This document shows positions 34,601 to 43,146 of a stretch of 64,000 bases of DNA, piece by piece; positions within the stretch are counted from its first letter, which is position 1, and each line of letters begins with the position of its first letter. The DNA comes from Aceticella autotrophica (GTDB taxonomy: Bacteria > Bacillota > Thermoanaerobacteria > Thermoanaerobacterales > Thermoanaerobacteraceae). The stretch spans positions 1,537,001 through 1,601,000 of the forward strand of contig NZ_CP060096.1 of NCBI RefSeq assembly GCF_017357865.1, read 5' to 3'. The translations under genes and the position numbers were made by a program. The notes beneath the pieces were generated by a model. It worked only from the letters and a program-made list of their open reading frames with translations, was not told where the DNA came from and ran no database searches.

Positions 34601-35412
34601 CAACTTCATTTGCTAAACCAAGGATTTTAATACCAGTTTTCCCGGGAACAAACTGCGAATATGACAGCAAAAGAGCATTTGAAAAAGCGGGGGGCATTGT
34701 AGATATTGTAGTGTTTAGAAATCTTTCAGGAGATGATATTAAAGATTCGATTAATAATCTTGTAAAAGCTATTAATAATTCTCAAATCGTAATGCTTCCG
34801 GGTGGATTCAGCGCAGGTGATGAACCTGACGGCTCAGGGAAATTCATAGCAGCTGTATTCAGAAATCCTTTTGTTAAAGATGCTGTAATGGATTTGTTGA
34901 AAAATAGAGATGGATTAATCTTAGGCATTTGCAATGGATTTCAAGCATTGATCAAATTAGGACTTCTTCCATTTGGGGAAATAAAGGATATCGATGAGGA
35001 TTCTCCTACCTTAACAAATAATACAATTGGGCGCCACGTATCCTGCATGGTTAGGACAAAAATTACATCAACATTATCACCTTGGTTTAATAATGTCAAA
35101 TTAGGAGATATTCATACAATAGCAGTATCACATGGTGAAGGAAGATTTATAGCAAAGGATGAGACTTTACAATTATTGAAAAATAATGGGCAGATTGCAA
35201 CACAATATGTTGATATTAACGGAAATCCAACAATGGAAATGCCCTATAATCCAAATGGTTCTATCTGGGCAATAGAAGGCATAACAAGCCCCGATGGAAA
35301 AATACTTGGCAAAATGGGACATTCTGAAAGAATAGGTTCAAATGTAGCAAAAAATATACCCGGAAATAAAGACCAGAAAATATTTGAAGCCGGTGTAAAA
35401 TATTTTGGTTAA
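31642..35412 (+). CDS. purL: Phosphoribosylformylglycinamidine synthase, single chain
   Basis: 1256-residue FGAM synthase of the clostridial single-polypeptide type, catalysing the fourth step of purine synthesis. It begins VRRIFVEKKPEFNIDA; the catalytic half carries DTYWSDHCRHTTF and KNETHNHPTEIEPYGGAATC, with the duplicated ATP-binding half after GGAGGVSVAIGELSDG-like residues. The C-terminal glutaminase domain (about residues 985-1256) has LPGGFSAGDEPDGSGKF, nucleophile Cys in GICNGFQALIKLG, and the His-Glu pair in SHGEGRF. Most Firmicutes split this into PurS-PurQ-PurL. It stands alone, outside a pur operon. AAGGAGA precedes the ATG. Confidence 0.95.
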   Translation: MNTVRRIFVEKKPEFNIDAFKLYHDLKENLNIKGLKGLRLLNRYDISGISEKDYLKSLNTIFSEPNVDTLYEEQFDIEKGDIIFAVEYLPGQYDQRADSAEQCIQIITEGKKPIIRTARVIVLKGNIKNEELLKIKEYCINTVDSREASLEKPDTLEIEIKRPDNVEILEGFINMDDSALESLMEKLNLAMSFEDFKFCQEYFKNTELRNPTITEIRVIDTYWSDHCRHTTFLTKINNIKIIDSKYTIPIKEAFDEYIKSRKYVYGDTDRNICLMDIATIGMKELKKRGILDNLDESEEINACSIVSDVDINGKTEKWLIMFKNETHNHPTEIEPYGGAATCLGGAIRDPLSGRSYVYQAMRVTGSGDPRKKVEDTLPGKLPQRKITTEAAHGYSSYGNQIGLSTGHVAEIYDEGFVAKRMEIGAVIGAVPKENVVRKKPKEGDAIILLGGRTGRDGCGGATGSSKKHTKESIATCGAEVQKGNAITERKIQRLFRNPHVSRLIKKCNDFGAGGVSVAIGELSDGLIIDLDKIPKKYEGLDGTELAISESQERMAVVVHKNDVEKFIMLAKEENLEATEVASVTNDRRMKMLWQGKTIVDISRDFLNTNGVTQETNVVINPIDNESYFENSLSRLNHNTCLKEEWLSNLADLNVCSQKGLVEMFDSTIGASTVLLPFGGKYQDTPIEGMAAKIPLIDGETNTGTLMTFGYNSKLSTWSPFHGAVYAVVEAVTKIVAMGGNYKTIRLTLQEYFEKLGKNPSKWGKPFSALLGALYAQKMFEIPAIGGKDSMSGTFMDMNVPPTLVAFAVDVINVNNVISPEFKKYGSRVILIPVKRDERELPDFNSLMMNFNKVNKLIKENKVLAAYSVKYGGLAECITKMSFGNRIGFKFEKEMSKKDLFLPEYGSIVLEIDDAVDIENELSDIGFILLGHTISDKSIYLNNTEITLYEAYNAWQIPLEKVFPVKINPVKEKPEIIKYDNRIIRPVSTSFAKPRILIPVFPGTNCEYDSKRAFEKAGGIVDIVVFRNLSGDDIKDSINNLVKAINNSQIVMLPGGFSAGDEPDGSGKFIAAVFRNPFVKDAVMDLLKNRDGLILGICNGFQALIKLGLLPFGEIKDIDEDSPTLTNNTIGRHVSCMVRTKITSTLSPWFNNVKLGDIHTIAVSHGEGRFIAKDETLQLLKNNGQIATQYVDINGNPTMEMPYNPNGSIWAIEGITSPDGKILGKMGHSERIGSNVAKNIPGNKDQKIFEAGVKYFG

Positions 35413-35421
35413 ATAATTATA

Positions 35422-35465
35422 AATAGAAAGGTGCGATAATTTATAAATTATCGCACCTTTCTATT
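35422..35465. terminator. Bidirectional terminator between purL and the MFS gene
   Basis: A long perfect palindrome: AATAGAAAGGTGCGATAAT and its complement around a short AT loop. It contains the stop codon of the leftward MFS gene. Confidence 0.9.
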
Positions 35466-36892
35466 ATTTTCTCTTCCCACTTTGGTTTAGGTCCTCTTAA
35501 ATATGAAATAAACGTAGCAATCAAACTAAATATCATTGAAATAAAAAATGCCTCTCTAAGCCCTAAAACAAATTGTGAAATTGCAATTCCCTTTGAGCCT
35601 ACCTGCGTTCCTACAAATAAACCCTGCAATGCTTCAGGTGAAATACTTGACGAAACGATTCCCATTGATAATGCTATACTGATTACCGTACCCGCATTGT
35701 TCATCATTGTTCTTGTACCAGCAGCGATTCCTCTCTTATCGGCTGGAACTGTACCCATGATTTCGCTGGTGTTTGGTGAAAAAAACATACCGGAGCCGGC
35801 ACCTATTACCATCATCCAAATAATCAATTCAATTAACGAAGTATGTGCAGTTATTCTCATTAATCCCATAAGTCCAACTGATGATATTAACAATCCCAAA
35901 GAACTTAACATCCTTGCACCATACTTATCGGAAAGCCAACCACTTATCGGAGAGACAACCATCATTGACATTGCAAAAGGTGATAAAAATATACCTGCTT
36001 TAAGCGGATCCATGCTTTTTATCCCCTGTAAATAAAAAATTAAAAGAAAAGTTACAGCACCTCTTGCAATGCCATTTAAAAGATTGCTGGCAAAAGCAAA
36101 AGCCAATATCCTTGTCTTAAACAGCCGTAAATCTAACATAGGTTCCAGTGTTGTATTTTCAATATATACAAAAATGCTCAGCAGAATGATTGATACAATA
36201 AACAAGGTAATAATAAATGGATTTAACCATCCTATAAAACCTCCAAAAGACAACGCAATAAGAAATAAAAGCATACCTATGGTAAACATAACAGTACCTT
36301 TTAAATCAAAGCTCTGTCGCTTCGATTTAAAATTAGGTTCTTTTAATTGTATCCATGCCCATAATGTACCAATAATACCAAATGGAACATTTATATAAAA
36401 AACGCTTCTCCATCCAAAATTCATCAGAAAACCGCCTAAGATAGGACCAATAACAGAAGCAATTCCTATTGTCATACTGTTAATCCCTAATGCTTTACCA
36501 AGTTCTCTTTTGGGGAATGCATCTGTTACAATTGCCGTACTATTTGTAACCATTAAAGAGCCTCCAACAGCCTGAATAATCCTATATATCAGCAGTTGAA
36601 CACCACTATTTGATAAACCGCATAACAATGATGAAAATGTAAATATTCCAAAACCTACTACATATAATTTCTTTCTACCTATCATATCAGCAATTCTTCC
36701 TATTGATGGCACAAGTATAGTAAGTGCAAGCATATAACCCATAACAACCCACATTATAATACCCATATTTGTATTCAAGCCCTTCATGATATCAGGTAAA
36801 GCAATCAACAGCATACTCCCATTTAATACGGAAAATAAAGCGCCAAGCGTTGTACATGACAAAGCAATCCATTTATATTTAATATTTTTCAT
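35441..36892 (-). CDS. MFS drug exporter, DHA2 (EmrB/QacA) type
   Basis: 483-residue major facilitator with about 14 hydrophobic segments. Motif A appears as GRIADMIGRKKLYVVG after the second segment and motif C-like residues as GIASVIGPILGGFLM, both typical of proton-driven drug exporters. The gene begins 4 bases after a MerR-family regulator gene and is very likely induced by the compound it exports. Substrate unknown. Confidence 0.9.
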   Translation of the reverse strand: MKNIKYKWIALSCTTLGALFSVLNGSMLLIALPDIMKGLNTNMGIIMWVVMGYMLALTILVPSIGRIADMIGRKKLYVVGFGIFTFSSLLCGLSNSGVQLLIYRIIQAVGGSLMVTNSTAIVTDAFPKRELGKALGINSMTIGIASVIGPILGGFLMNFGWRSVFYINVPFGIIGTLWAWIQLKEPNFKSKRQSFDLKGTVMFTIGMLLFLIALSFGGFIGWLNPFIITLFIVSIILLSIFVYIENTTLEPMLDLRLFKTRILAFAFASNLLNGIARGAVTFLLIFYLQGIKSMDPLKAGIFLSPFAMSMMVVSPISGWLSDKYGARMLSSLGLLISSVGLMGLMRITAHTSLIELIIWMMVIGAGSGMFFSPNTSEIMGTVPADKRGIAAGTRTMMNNAGTVISIALSMGIVSSSISPEALQGLFVGTQVGSKGIAISQFVLGLREAFFISMIFSLIATFISYLRGPKPKWEEKIIERCDNL

Positions 36893-36896
36893 TTTT

Positions 36897-37319
36897 TCAG
36901 TCCCCCTTTATATTGCCAATATTCCCCTTTATTTTAATTAATTTTTGTAAAATTTCATTGCACTTTACTTCAGTATTTTTTATAGTTTCTTCTTTCTTTT
37001 TTATAAGTTGAATTAAATTTTCCATCATAACAATTGCATTATCAACCATTGAAACTTCTGAAACATCACCAGTTAATACTTCTTTTACATTTTTTTCAAG
37101 TTCTAATATATATTTTATATCCTTTAATGTAAAACCTAAGCTTTCTTTTAATTCTTTTATTTTATTTATTTTTTCAAGGTCTTCGTCTGAATATATCCTA
37201 TATCCCGAATCTGCTCTTTTAGGAATAATAAGATTTATTTCTTCATAATATCTCAATGCCCTTTTAGAAATACCAGTTTTTGCTGCAATCTCATCAATTT
37301 TAAAATATCTTTTCTCCAT
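36897..37319 (-). CDS. MerR-family transcriptional regulator
   Basis: 140-residue regulator. The N-terminal winged helix-turn-helix is recognised by YFKIDEIAAKTGISKRALRYY and YRIYSDEDLEKINKI; the rest is a coiled-coil dimerisation helix with a short C-terminal effector region. It lies directly upstream of the MFS exporter in one operon and most likely controls its own operon. No metal-binding cysteines are visible, which favours an organic ligand. GGAGGTATAAGCG precedes the ATG. Confidence 0.93.
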   Translation of the reverse strand: MEKRYFKIDEIAAKTGISKRALRYYEEINLIIPKRADSGYRIYSDEDLEKINKIKELKESLGFTLKDIKYILELEKNVKEVLTGDVSEVSMVDNAIVMMENLIQLIKKKEETIKNTEVKCNEILQKLIKIKGNIGNIKGD

Positions 37320-37339
37320 CGCTTATACCTCCAAAAAGT

Positions 37340-37368
37340 ATTATAAACTACATTAACATTTACGTCAA
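37340..37368 (-). promoter_or_regulatory. Promoter of the merR-MFS operon
   Basis: On the minus strand TTGACG and TATAAT are 17 bases apart, 20 bases before the regulator's ribosome site. The spacer contains a partial inverted repeat (ATTAACCTTGACGT...ATGTTAATG), a candidate MerR-type operator. Confidence 0.65.
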
Positions 37369-37389
37369 GGTTAATAATGCTTTAACTTT

Positions 37390-37448
37390 ATTTAAATAAA
37401 AACAAGATAAAAAGTTTTTAAAACTTCTCATCTTGTTTTTATTTAAAT
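37390..37448. terminator. Bidirectional terminator-type palindrome
   Basis: Nineteen-base arms ATTTAAATAAAAACAAGAT and complement flank an inner smaller inverted repeat (AAGTTTTTAAAACTT). It marks the left edge of the metal-uptake island and the upstream boundary of the merR operon. Confidence 0.8.
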
Positions 37449-37495
37449 AATAATTTTCTACCAACTTAAGCCTAATTTTTTAAGAGGATTTACTC

Positions 37496-37584
37496 CTATT
37501 GAGCATAATCAGCAGGTACCTCAACCTCTTTTAACTCAAATAACTTTGTCTGCTCAAAATTCCTAAGAATATCCCAGAATTTCT
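37496..37584 (-). pseudogene. Out-of-frame 3' extension of the DUF364 gene
   Basis: Directly beyond the DUF364 stop codon another frame is open for about 29 codons and ends at TAG 37496-37498, reading FWDILRNFEQTKLFELKEVE then VPADYAQ. It joins the upstream gene through an A6 run near its end, so a one- or two-base slip would fuse it to the DUF364 protein. It may be the true C-terminus lost by frameshift or the tail of another decayed gene. Confidence 0.4.
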
Positions 37585-38478
37585 TTAAAGTTTTATTTTT
37601 TCTAATCTGCCTTTTGGACATATCAACATATGCTTTAAATCCATTTCGTCGTACCAATAACCTCGGCTGTTAATAAAACGCTTTTTAAATTGTTCTCCAC
37701 TTGGAAATAAAATAGCACCTATCAAATCAACACCTTCATCAAAAAGTGCCTTAGGATAGAATGTATTGGTAGGACCCATCATCATAACAAAGCGTGCATT
37801 TTTAGTAAACTCAAGAAGTGGCAAAACGGTGTCATTAGCTATGGTCATACCTGTCAATATTACAACATCAGCATTCTCTAAAACTTCCTTGCTCTTAGAA
37901 GATGGAAAAACTCTTACATTTGTATTCTCAGGTTTTGCTTTATATATTTCAAAATCACCTATTGGCTCTAACTCTAAAATGTCAACTTCTTTAACAAAAG
38001 TCGAAATATGTGCAACAAAACCATAAAAATATCCAACAAAAGCTACAACATCTTTCCTATCGATTAATCCTAAATCCAAAATAGCCGATAGGGCTGGTTT
38101 TGATAGCGTTTTTGCATCAAAACCATAGACTTTTAAAGTATTTTCATCCCATATAAATTTATGTGATAATGCTGCAATAATTGAAATTATTAAAGAAATG
38201 TCAAACATTCTCATATTGCCTTGTTCTAACCTGTTTAAAACTTCATAAGCATCAAGATTTATGACCTCTTTTAAAAAAGACAAATCGATTGGGACATCAA
38301 AACCATTGTTGCCCATTCCACAACCTACATACCCATCTTCACAAATTACATAGCTAAAAGTCCATGGCGTGAAAAGGCGTGTTGAACGGGTTACCATAAC
38401 ATCTGATAATTTGCCTTTAGCATCTAAAGCCCTTAGTTCATCAATGGTTCTCTTTATAATCTCATAACTCATTCTCAT
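37585..38478 (-). CDS. DUF4213/DUF364 protein (putative heavy-metal chelation)
   Basis: 297-residue protein with an N-terminal DUF4213-like part (SYVICEDGYVGCGMGNN) and a C-terminal Rossmann-like DUF364 domain (DVVILTGMTIANDTVLPLL, FVMMMGPTNTFYPKALFDEG). The DUF364 family is annotated as putative heavy-metal chelation and is often found beside metal-complex ABC transporters. Here it is the last gene of the unit operator A - flavin reductase - FepB-like binding protein. GGGAG precedes the ATG. Function unproven; note the alternative frame at its 3' end. Confidence 0.85.
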   Translation of the reverse strand: MRMSYEIIKRTIDELRALDAKGKLSDVMVTRSTRLFTPWTFSYVICEDGYVGCGMGNNGFDVPIDLSFLKEVINLDAYEVLNRLEQGNMRMFDISLIISIIAALSHKFIWDENTLKVYGFDAKTLSKPALSAILDLGLIDRKDVVAFVGYFYGFVAHISTFVKEVDILELEPIGDFEIYKAKPENTNVRVFPSSKSKEVLENADVVILTGMTIANDTVLPLLEFTKNARFVMMMGPTNTFYPKALFDEGVDLIGAILFPSGEQFKKRFINSRGYWYDEMDLKHMLICPKGRLEKIKL

Positions 38479-38506
38479 TAATTACTCCCTTTCAATCTAT
38501 TTATCT

Positions 38507-39613
38507 TTAACTGCCAAGATTCAATTTCTTAAATCCACTTATACTATTCACCATATCTTTATACAAAGGTTTACCCAAAAGAAACTTGTAAATATCATCA
38601 GCTTTTTGTTCCGGGTTAATATCTTTAAATTGTTCAGGAAATATCACTTTCCCATTCCAATATGCATCCGCTATTGCATTCTCAATGTTTACATCATAAC
38701 AAACATATGGTAACTGTGTATAAATTTGCCCTTCTTTAACTGCTTTTATAGATTGGTAAAACTGAGGATTTTTTTTATAATCGTCTTTCACTAAAGAAAG
38801 TCCAAATTCATCAATAAAAATGATGTCTGGATCCCAATTTAAAAGTTTTTCCTTATCAATTATGATGCTTCCTGTTTTACCAGTTTCATCAGCAACATTT
38901 TTGGCATTAATAAGATTTAAAGGTCTATACTTGCCTTGGGTACTCTCAATGCCATGTACTCCATAAAAACCTATTCCACTAATATAAACCTTAGGCTTTT
39001 TATTATCTGAAATTTTATTTGTTCTGCTACTCAAATCTTGTTCACATCTCTTAAGATAAGAAACTACTTCTTGCGTCCTTTTTTCTTTATCTATGATCCT
39101 ACCGATAATTTGCAATGATTTATATACATCTTCAGTAAATGCACATTTATCACCATATTTTAATGCCACAACTGGTATATGTGTTTGTGCTTGCAGTTTA
39201 TCCGGATCCATATCCCCATAATGGACATAAAAGATTACATCAGGTTTAAGTTTAATTATCTCTTCAGCATTTAAACTATTATATTTACCTAATTGCGGTA
39301 AATTTTTTAATTCTGGATGAGCCAAAAGATACGGTTTATAAGCATCAGAAAATTTGGACAAAGTTTCAATACCAACCACCTTGTCTAATCCATCCAGGTA
39401 AGAAATAAGCCGTGTAGCACTCTCATTAACTGATACTATTTTCTTGGCTGGAATAGGAACCTCAACCTGACGACCAATTACATCGGTAATAACAACTTTC
39501 TGAGGTTCTGAAGCCGATGATTTTGTCGTCTGGCTTGACTTATTAGCTCCACATCCAGATAATAAAGAAAGCAGTAAAACAAAAACCATCAAAAAGCAAA
39601 GTTTCTTTTTCAT
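38507..39613 (-). CDS. FepB/BtuF-type periplasmic-binding lipoprotein
   Basis: 368-residue substrate-binding lipoprotein for an iron-siderophore/cobalamin-type ABC importer (cluster with helical backbone, Peripla_BP_2). A lipoprotein signal peptide with lipobox LLSGC is followed by VVITDVIGRQVEVP, the family opening, and by KLKPDVIFYVHYG and later WDPDIIFIDEFG. No FecCD-type permease or ATPase gene is adjacent. The first 32 codons are identical to those of the unrelated family-5 binding protein at 46512-48116, because both lie in copies of the 882-bp cassette. Confidence 0.9.
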   Translation of the reverse strand: MKKKLCFLMVFVLLLSLLSGCGANKSSQTTKSSASEPQKVVITDVIGRQVEVPIPAKKIVSVNESATRLISYLDGLDKVVGIETLSKFSDAYKPYLLAHPELKNLPQLGKYNSLNAEEIIKLKPDVIFYVHYGDMDPDKLQAQTHIPVVALKYGDKCAFTEDVYKSLQIIGRIIDKEKRTQEVVSYLKRCEQDLSSRTNKISDNKKPKVYISGIGFYGVHGIESTQGKYRPLNLINAKNVADETGKTGSIIIDKEKLLNWDPDIIFIDEFGLSLVKDDYKKNPQFYQSIKAVKEGQIYTQLPYVCYDVNIENAIADAYWNGKVIFPEQFKDINPEQKADDIYKFLLGKPLYKDMVNSISGFKKLNLGS

Positions 39614-39671
39614 TTGACATAACCTCCCGCATATAATTAATTCTTTTAATGTTATTTAACCTCTTTAAACC

Positions 39672-40283
39672 TTATTTTTCTTCCTCAATAACAGAAGCCT
39701 GATCTTTATTGCTTAAAAACATTTCCGTATACTTCATTTCCTTTCCTGTAAAAACTGGATAGGTAAAGTGCATTCCTTTTTCTCTAAGCATCACTGATAA
39801 AGGCTTTGCCTTTTCATAATCCATTTCTCCATCTTTATTAAAGAAGGAGTCGTTTACCTCAAGATGAATTACCTTGCCGATTACAATGGAATAATTTTTC
39901 CTGCTTATCTCCTCTACCAATGAGCATTCTGCCCATGCTATGCAACCATCGATTCCAGGAGCTTTTACCTTTTGAGAAATACGTGGCTTTAAGCCTGCCT
40001 TTTCAAACTCATCAACATCCGGAGGATAATCCCGTGATGAAATCACAATAGCTTCAATCATATCTACAGTTGGTACATTGACTACAAATTCCCCTGTTTC
40101 GCGAATATTATTTAATGTGTCGCGTTTAATCCATGATGCAATAGCTATATCGTCAAGCGGTCTTAATACCGGCATCACACATGACCATGGAGCAGCATTC
40201 CTTACTCCATCCTTTCCAATAGTTGAAATCAGTACAACCGGAAGCGGCATTATCTGTTCTCTCTTACGTGGTTCAAGTATCAT
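39672..40283 (-). CDS. Flavin reductase-type FMN-binding protein, copy A
   Basis: 203-residue protein of the flavin reductase/FMN-binding split-barrel family (DIM6/NTAB type): VVLISTIGKDGVRNAAPWSC, GEFVVNVP and ECSLVEEISRKNYSIVIGKV are typical. In metal uptake such enzymes may reduce a metal complex to release the metal or supply reduced flavin; this is inference. It is the first gene behind operator A. AAAAAGGGGG precedes the ATG. Confidence 0.88.
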   Translation of the reverse strand: MILEPRKREQIMPLPVVLISTIGKDGVRNAAPWSCVMPVLRPLDDIAIASWIKRDTLNNIRETGEFVVNVPTVDMIEAIVISSRDYPPDVDEFEKAGLKPRISQKVKAPGIDGCIAWAECSLVEEISRKNYSIVIGKVIHLEVNDSFFNKDGEMDYEKAKPLSVMLREKGMHFTYPVFTGKEMKYTEMFLSNKDQASVIEEEK

Positions 40284-40328
40284 GATTTAACCCCCTTTTT
40301 ATAATACATGCTAAATTTTGCTCAGTTT

Positions 40329-40374
40329 ATGTTATGTTTATTATAATAGTAACACAATGTTAGACATGTGTCAA
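40329..40374 (-). promoter_or_regulatory. Promoter and palindromic operator A
   Basis: On the minus strand TTGACA (-35, 40369-40374) is followed after 17 bases by TACTAT; over and after this -10 box lies GTGTTAC-N13-ATAACAT (40329-40355). The same palindrome occurs at 48832, 55292 and 59340. It resembles NikR-type operators with seven-base arms separated by 13 bases, which is my inference. Confidence 0.7.
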
Positions 40375-40489
40375 GTATAAAATAATTATGATTTTTTGCT
40401 GATGAAAAAGTTTTTCAAATGCAGTTTACAATGAGTTCTAACCTGATTTTTTCTTTTTAAAAAACTATATGGTTCAGTAAAAATTTAAT

Positions 40490-41253
40490 TTATTTTGGTT
40501 TTATGCCCGTTACTATATACCGCTGGTAATTAAAAATCAATCGATATCGTAAAGGCATACCTTTTTTCTGTGCCTCAACAACCTTATTTAAAGGCTCAAC
40601 GCATACTTTTGTTAATCCTGCGCTCTCCATAAGTTGCATAATGTCATTTGGATTCGCTCCACCCATAAATGGAAGTTCCTTTTGAATTGCTTTTTCATAA
40701 CGTCCATGACCCTTCCACGGATTACGTCCTTCTATCAAAGCAACTAAGCAGTTGCCAAGCAAACGCCGCACTTTACTTAAGGCTCCGGCTCTATTCCATA
40801 TACCGTCGATTATGATTACCTTTCCTCCTGGGTTAAGCACCCGTACCCATTCCTTGAGTGCCACTTTCGGCTGGGGCAGCGTCCAAAGCAAGTGACGGTT
40901 GATAACCACATCAAAAGTTCCATTCTCAAATGGCAGCTTCTCTGCGTCCCCCAGGGAAAAATCAATCTTCATTCCAGCTTGTCGAGCTTTTTTTGCGCCT
41001 GCTTCAACATCTCTTGCGAAAGGTCCACACCGGTACATTGATGATCTAATTCAACAAGTAAGAAAGCCAAAAAACCCGTACCTGTACCCACATCCAAAAT
41101 TCGGCGTCTATCTTGTCCTACCAACTCCTTTAAGGTTTCCAACCATGCGGTTTTCTCATATTTACTTTTTAAACAATGACCGTATAGTTGGTCAAAAAGT
41201 GCAGCACTTTCATCCCAATTCCTGCTGATTTTTTCTTTTAAGTTCATATTCAT
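40490..41253 (-). pseudogene. SAM methyltransferase gene with a frameshift
   Basis: Class I methyltransferase (UbiE/Methyltransf_11 type) in two overlapping frames. The first part (from ATG 41253, MNMNLKEKISRNWDESAALF) has the SAM motif ILDVGTGTGFLAFLLVELDH and GVDLSQEML. The second resumes with MKIDFSLGDAEKLPFENGTF, VINRHLLWTLPQP and LNPGGKVIIIDG. The frame changes at an A7 run (complement at 40988-40994); one extra A would restore a single ORF of about 253 codons. It may be a true pseudogene, a sequencing error or ribosomal slippage. Last gene of the nik-type operon. Confidence 0.85.
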
Positions 41254-42203
41254 ATTAAAATTCCCCCTTCTTTTAAATAAGTACATAGGCACCTCACCTT
41301 ATGTCTTGAGTTAATATTAAGTAGCTCGGGCAATTGCTCTTTGCAGGAATTTTTCCTTATGGGGCAACGAGCGTAATATCGGCAACCTTCTATAATAGAA
41401 TTGCTATCATCTTCTATATCGAAGGTGTATAAATTGCTCGTCAGTTCTGCCGATTCAATGAGAAATTGTGTATATGGGTGTAATGGGTTGTTAAATAGTT
41501 CATTGGGTTCAGCCATCTCTATTATCTGCCCGGCATACATGATGGCAATACGATTACTCACTTTTCTTGCAACCTCCAAGTCATGAGTAATAAAGATGAT
41601 AGAAAGATCAAATTTTTTTTGTAAGTTCATCAGCAGATTCAGTATCTGTGCCTGAACAGACACATCCAGCATAGATGTGGGTTCATCCGCAACGATGATT
41701 TTAGGATTCAAAGATAGAACTCTTGCAATCATTACTCTTTGAAGCTCCCCACCGCTCAGCTCATGTGGATACCTGTCCAAATGATCCTCTTTCAAGCCTA
41801 CCATATTCAATAGTTCAAAAACCTTTTTCTTTTCATCTGCCCTGCTTTTTACCACTCGGTGTATCCTCATCGGTTCAACTATACTATCATAAACCTTCCA
41901 TCGCGGATCAAATGATACTTCTGGATGCTGTGGTATTAATTGCAGGTCTTTTCTAATGTTTTGGAGTTCTCTTTTTTTTACCTTTGTAAGCTCAACTCCA
42001 TCAAGAAATATCTGACCTTCAGTAGATTCAAGCAATAGAAGCAACATCTTGCCCAAGGTTGTCTTCCCTGAGCCCGACTCACCCACTAATGCTATAGTCT
42101 CATTTCTGCCGATTTCCAAATCTACACCATCAACAGCAACCAAAGATTTTTTTTGCCAAAATCCACTTTCAAACACCTTTTTTAACTGTACAGCTTTAAG
42201 CAT
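41250..42203 (-). CDS. ABC transporter ATP-binding protein, NikE/DppF/OppF type
   Basis: 317 residues with Walker A GESGSGKTTLGK, signature LSGGELQRVMIARV, Walker B IIVADEPTSMLDVS and switch FITHDLEVA. The C-terminal oligopeptide-type extension contains the cysteines CRYYARCPIRKNSC and CLC typical of this group (iron-sulfur or metal-binding). It pairs with the preceding ATPase gene, which it overlaps by eight bases. Nickel/peptide importers use such heterodimers. GAGGTG precedes the ATG. Confidence 0.93.
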   Translation of the reverse strand: MLKAVQLKKVFESGFWQKKSLVAVDGVDLEIGRNETIALVGESGSGKTTLGKMLLLLLESTEGQIFLDGVELTKVKKRELQNIRKDLQLIPQHPEVSFDPRWKVYDSIVEPMRIHRVVKSRADEKKKVFELLNMVGLKEDHLDRYPHELSGGELQRVMIARVLSLNPKIIVADEPTSMLDVSVQAQILNLLMNLQKKFDLSIIFITHDLEVARKVSNRIAIMYAGQIIEMAEPNELFNNPLHPYTQFLIESAELTSNLYTFDIEDDSNSIIEGCRYYARCPIRKNSCKEQLPELLNINSRHKVRCLCTYLKEGGILI

Positions 42204-43146
42204 AATGCCAGCACCTCACCATCGATCCATTTATTTTTAATAATGGTGGTTCCATATCTTTACACTTATCCATGGCCTCTTTACAGCGAGGATGAAAACG
42301 ACATCCACTTGGGGGATTGATCATACTGGGAATTTCCCCCGGTATACTTTTCATTCCCCTCGCTGGTAGAGATTCAAGCAGTGCTTTCCCATAGGGGTGT
42401 AGTGGCTCTTTGAAAAACATCTCTGACAAATTTATTTCTATAATCTGCCCACAGTACATAACAGCAATACGGTCACATAAGGCTTGGGCAAAAGATAAAT
42501 CATGTGTAATTAATAGAATGGAAAGGTCTTTGTTGTCATCCTTTACCTTCCTGAACATAAAGGCTACCTGTTTTTTTCGAAAGTTATCCAAACCCTTTGT
42601 TGGCTCATCAGCAATCAACAGCTTTGGTTTAGTGGAAGTACCCATGGCTACCATAGCTCTTTGCCTCATCCCGCCGCTATACTGGTATGGATATTGATCT
42701 ACCCGCTCCTCTGCAGGTTGGATGCCAAATAATTGCAATAATTCCACCACTTTTTTCCGTGCCTGAATTTTATCAAGAGACATATGCAAAACCATCGGTT
42801 CTGCTATCTGGAAACCTATTTTAAGGACCGGATTAAAAGACGCTGAAGGATTTTGAGGAATCCAAGCTATCTCTTTACCTCGAATTTTTCTCATGTCTTC
42901 CTCTGAATAATAGGTCAAATTCTTATCTGCAAACCATGTCTCTCCTTTGATTTTTGCATTTGATGGAAGCAATCTTAAGATGGATAACCCGAGTATAGAT
43001 TTGCCAGAACCGCTCTCCCCAATTATCCCTATAGTTTCACCTTCTAAAATTTCGAAATTTACTCCGTCAACCGCCTTGACTGACGAATTACCCAGATCGA
43101 ATATAATGTGCAAATCATTTATTCTTAGAATAGTTTGCTGACTCAT
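42196..43146 (-). CDS. ABC transporter ATP-binding protein, NikD/DppD/OppD type
   Basis: 316 residues with Walker A GESGSGKSILGL, signature YSGGMRQRAMVAMG, Walker B LLIADEPTKGLD and the C-terminal cysteine region ([18 protein letters not shown]). It begins at the ATGA overlapping the stop of a permease remnant (43144-43260), so its original partner permease has been replaced. Works with the NikE-type ATPase downstream. Confidence 0.93.
   Translation of the reverse strand: MSQQTILRINDLHIIFDLGNSSVKAVDGVNFEILEGETIGIIGESGSGKSILGLSILRLLPSNAKIKGETWFADKNLTYYSEEDMRKIRGKEIAWIPQNPSASFNPVLKIGFQIAEPMVLHMSLDKIQARKKVVELLQLFGIQPAEERVDQYPYQYSGGMRQRAMVAMGTSTKPKLLIADEPTKGLDNFRKKQVAFMFRKVKDDNKDLSILLITHDLSFAQALCDRIAVMYCGQIIEINLSEMFFKEPLHPYGKALLESLPARGMKSIPGEIPSMINPPSGCRFHPRCKEAMDKCKDMEPPLLKINGSMVRCWHYA

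Larger units (their letters stand above)
39516..40397 (-). repeat. 882-bp cassette repeat, copy A (operator, flavin reductase gene, signal peptide)
   Basis: Same as 48019-48900 at a constant offset of 8503 bases, with only a handful of base differences. It holds the promoter/operator, the whole flavin-reductase-type gene, and the first 32 codons of a lipoprotein gene. Sequences on both sides diverge abruptly. Confidence 0.95.

Noticed and set aside
40966-41038. In-frame TGA of the methyltransferase gene as selenocysteine
   Set aside because: Homology continues in another frame, so the cause is a frameshift at the A7 run, not recoding of TGA, despite the tRNA-Sec in the window.
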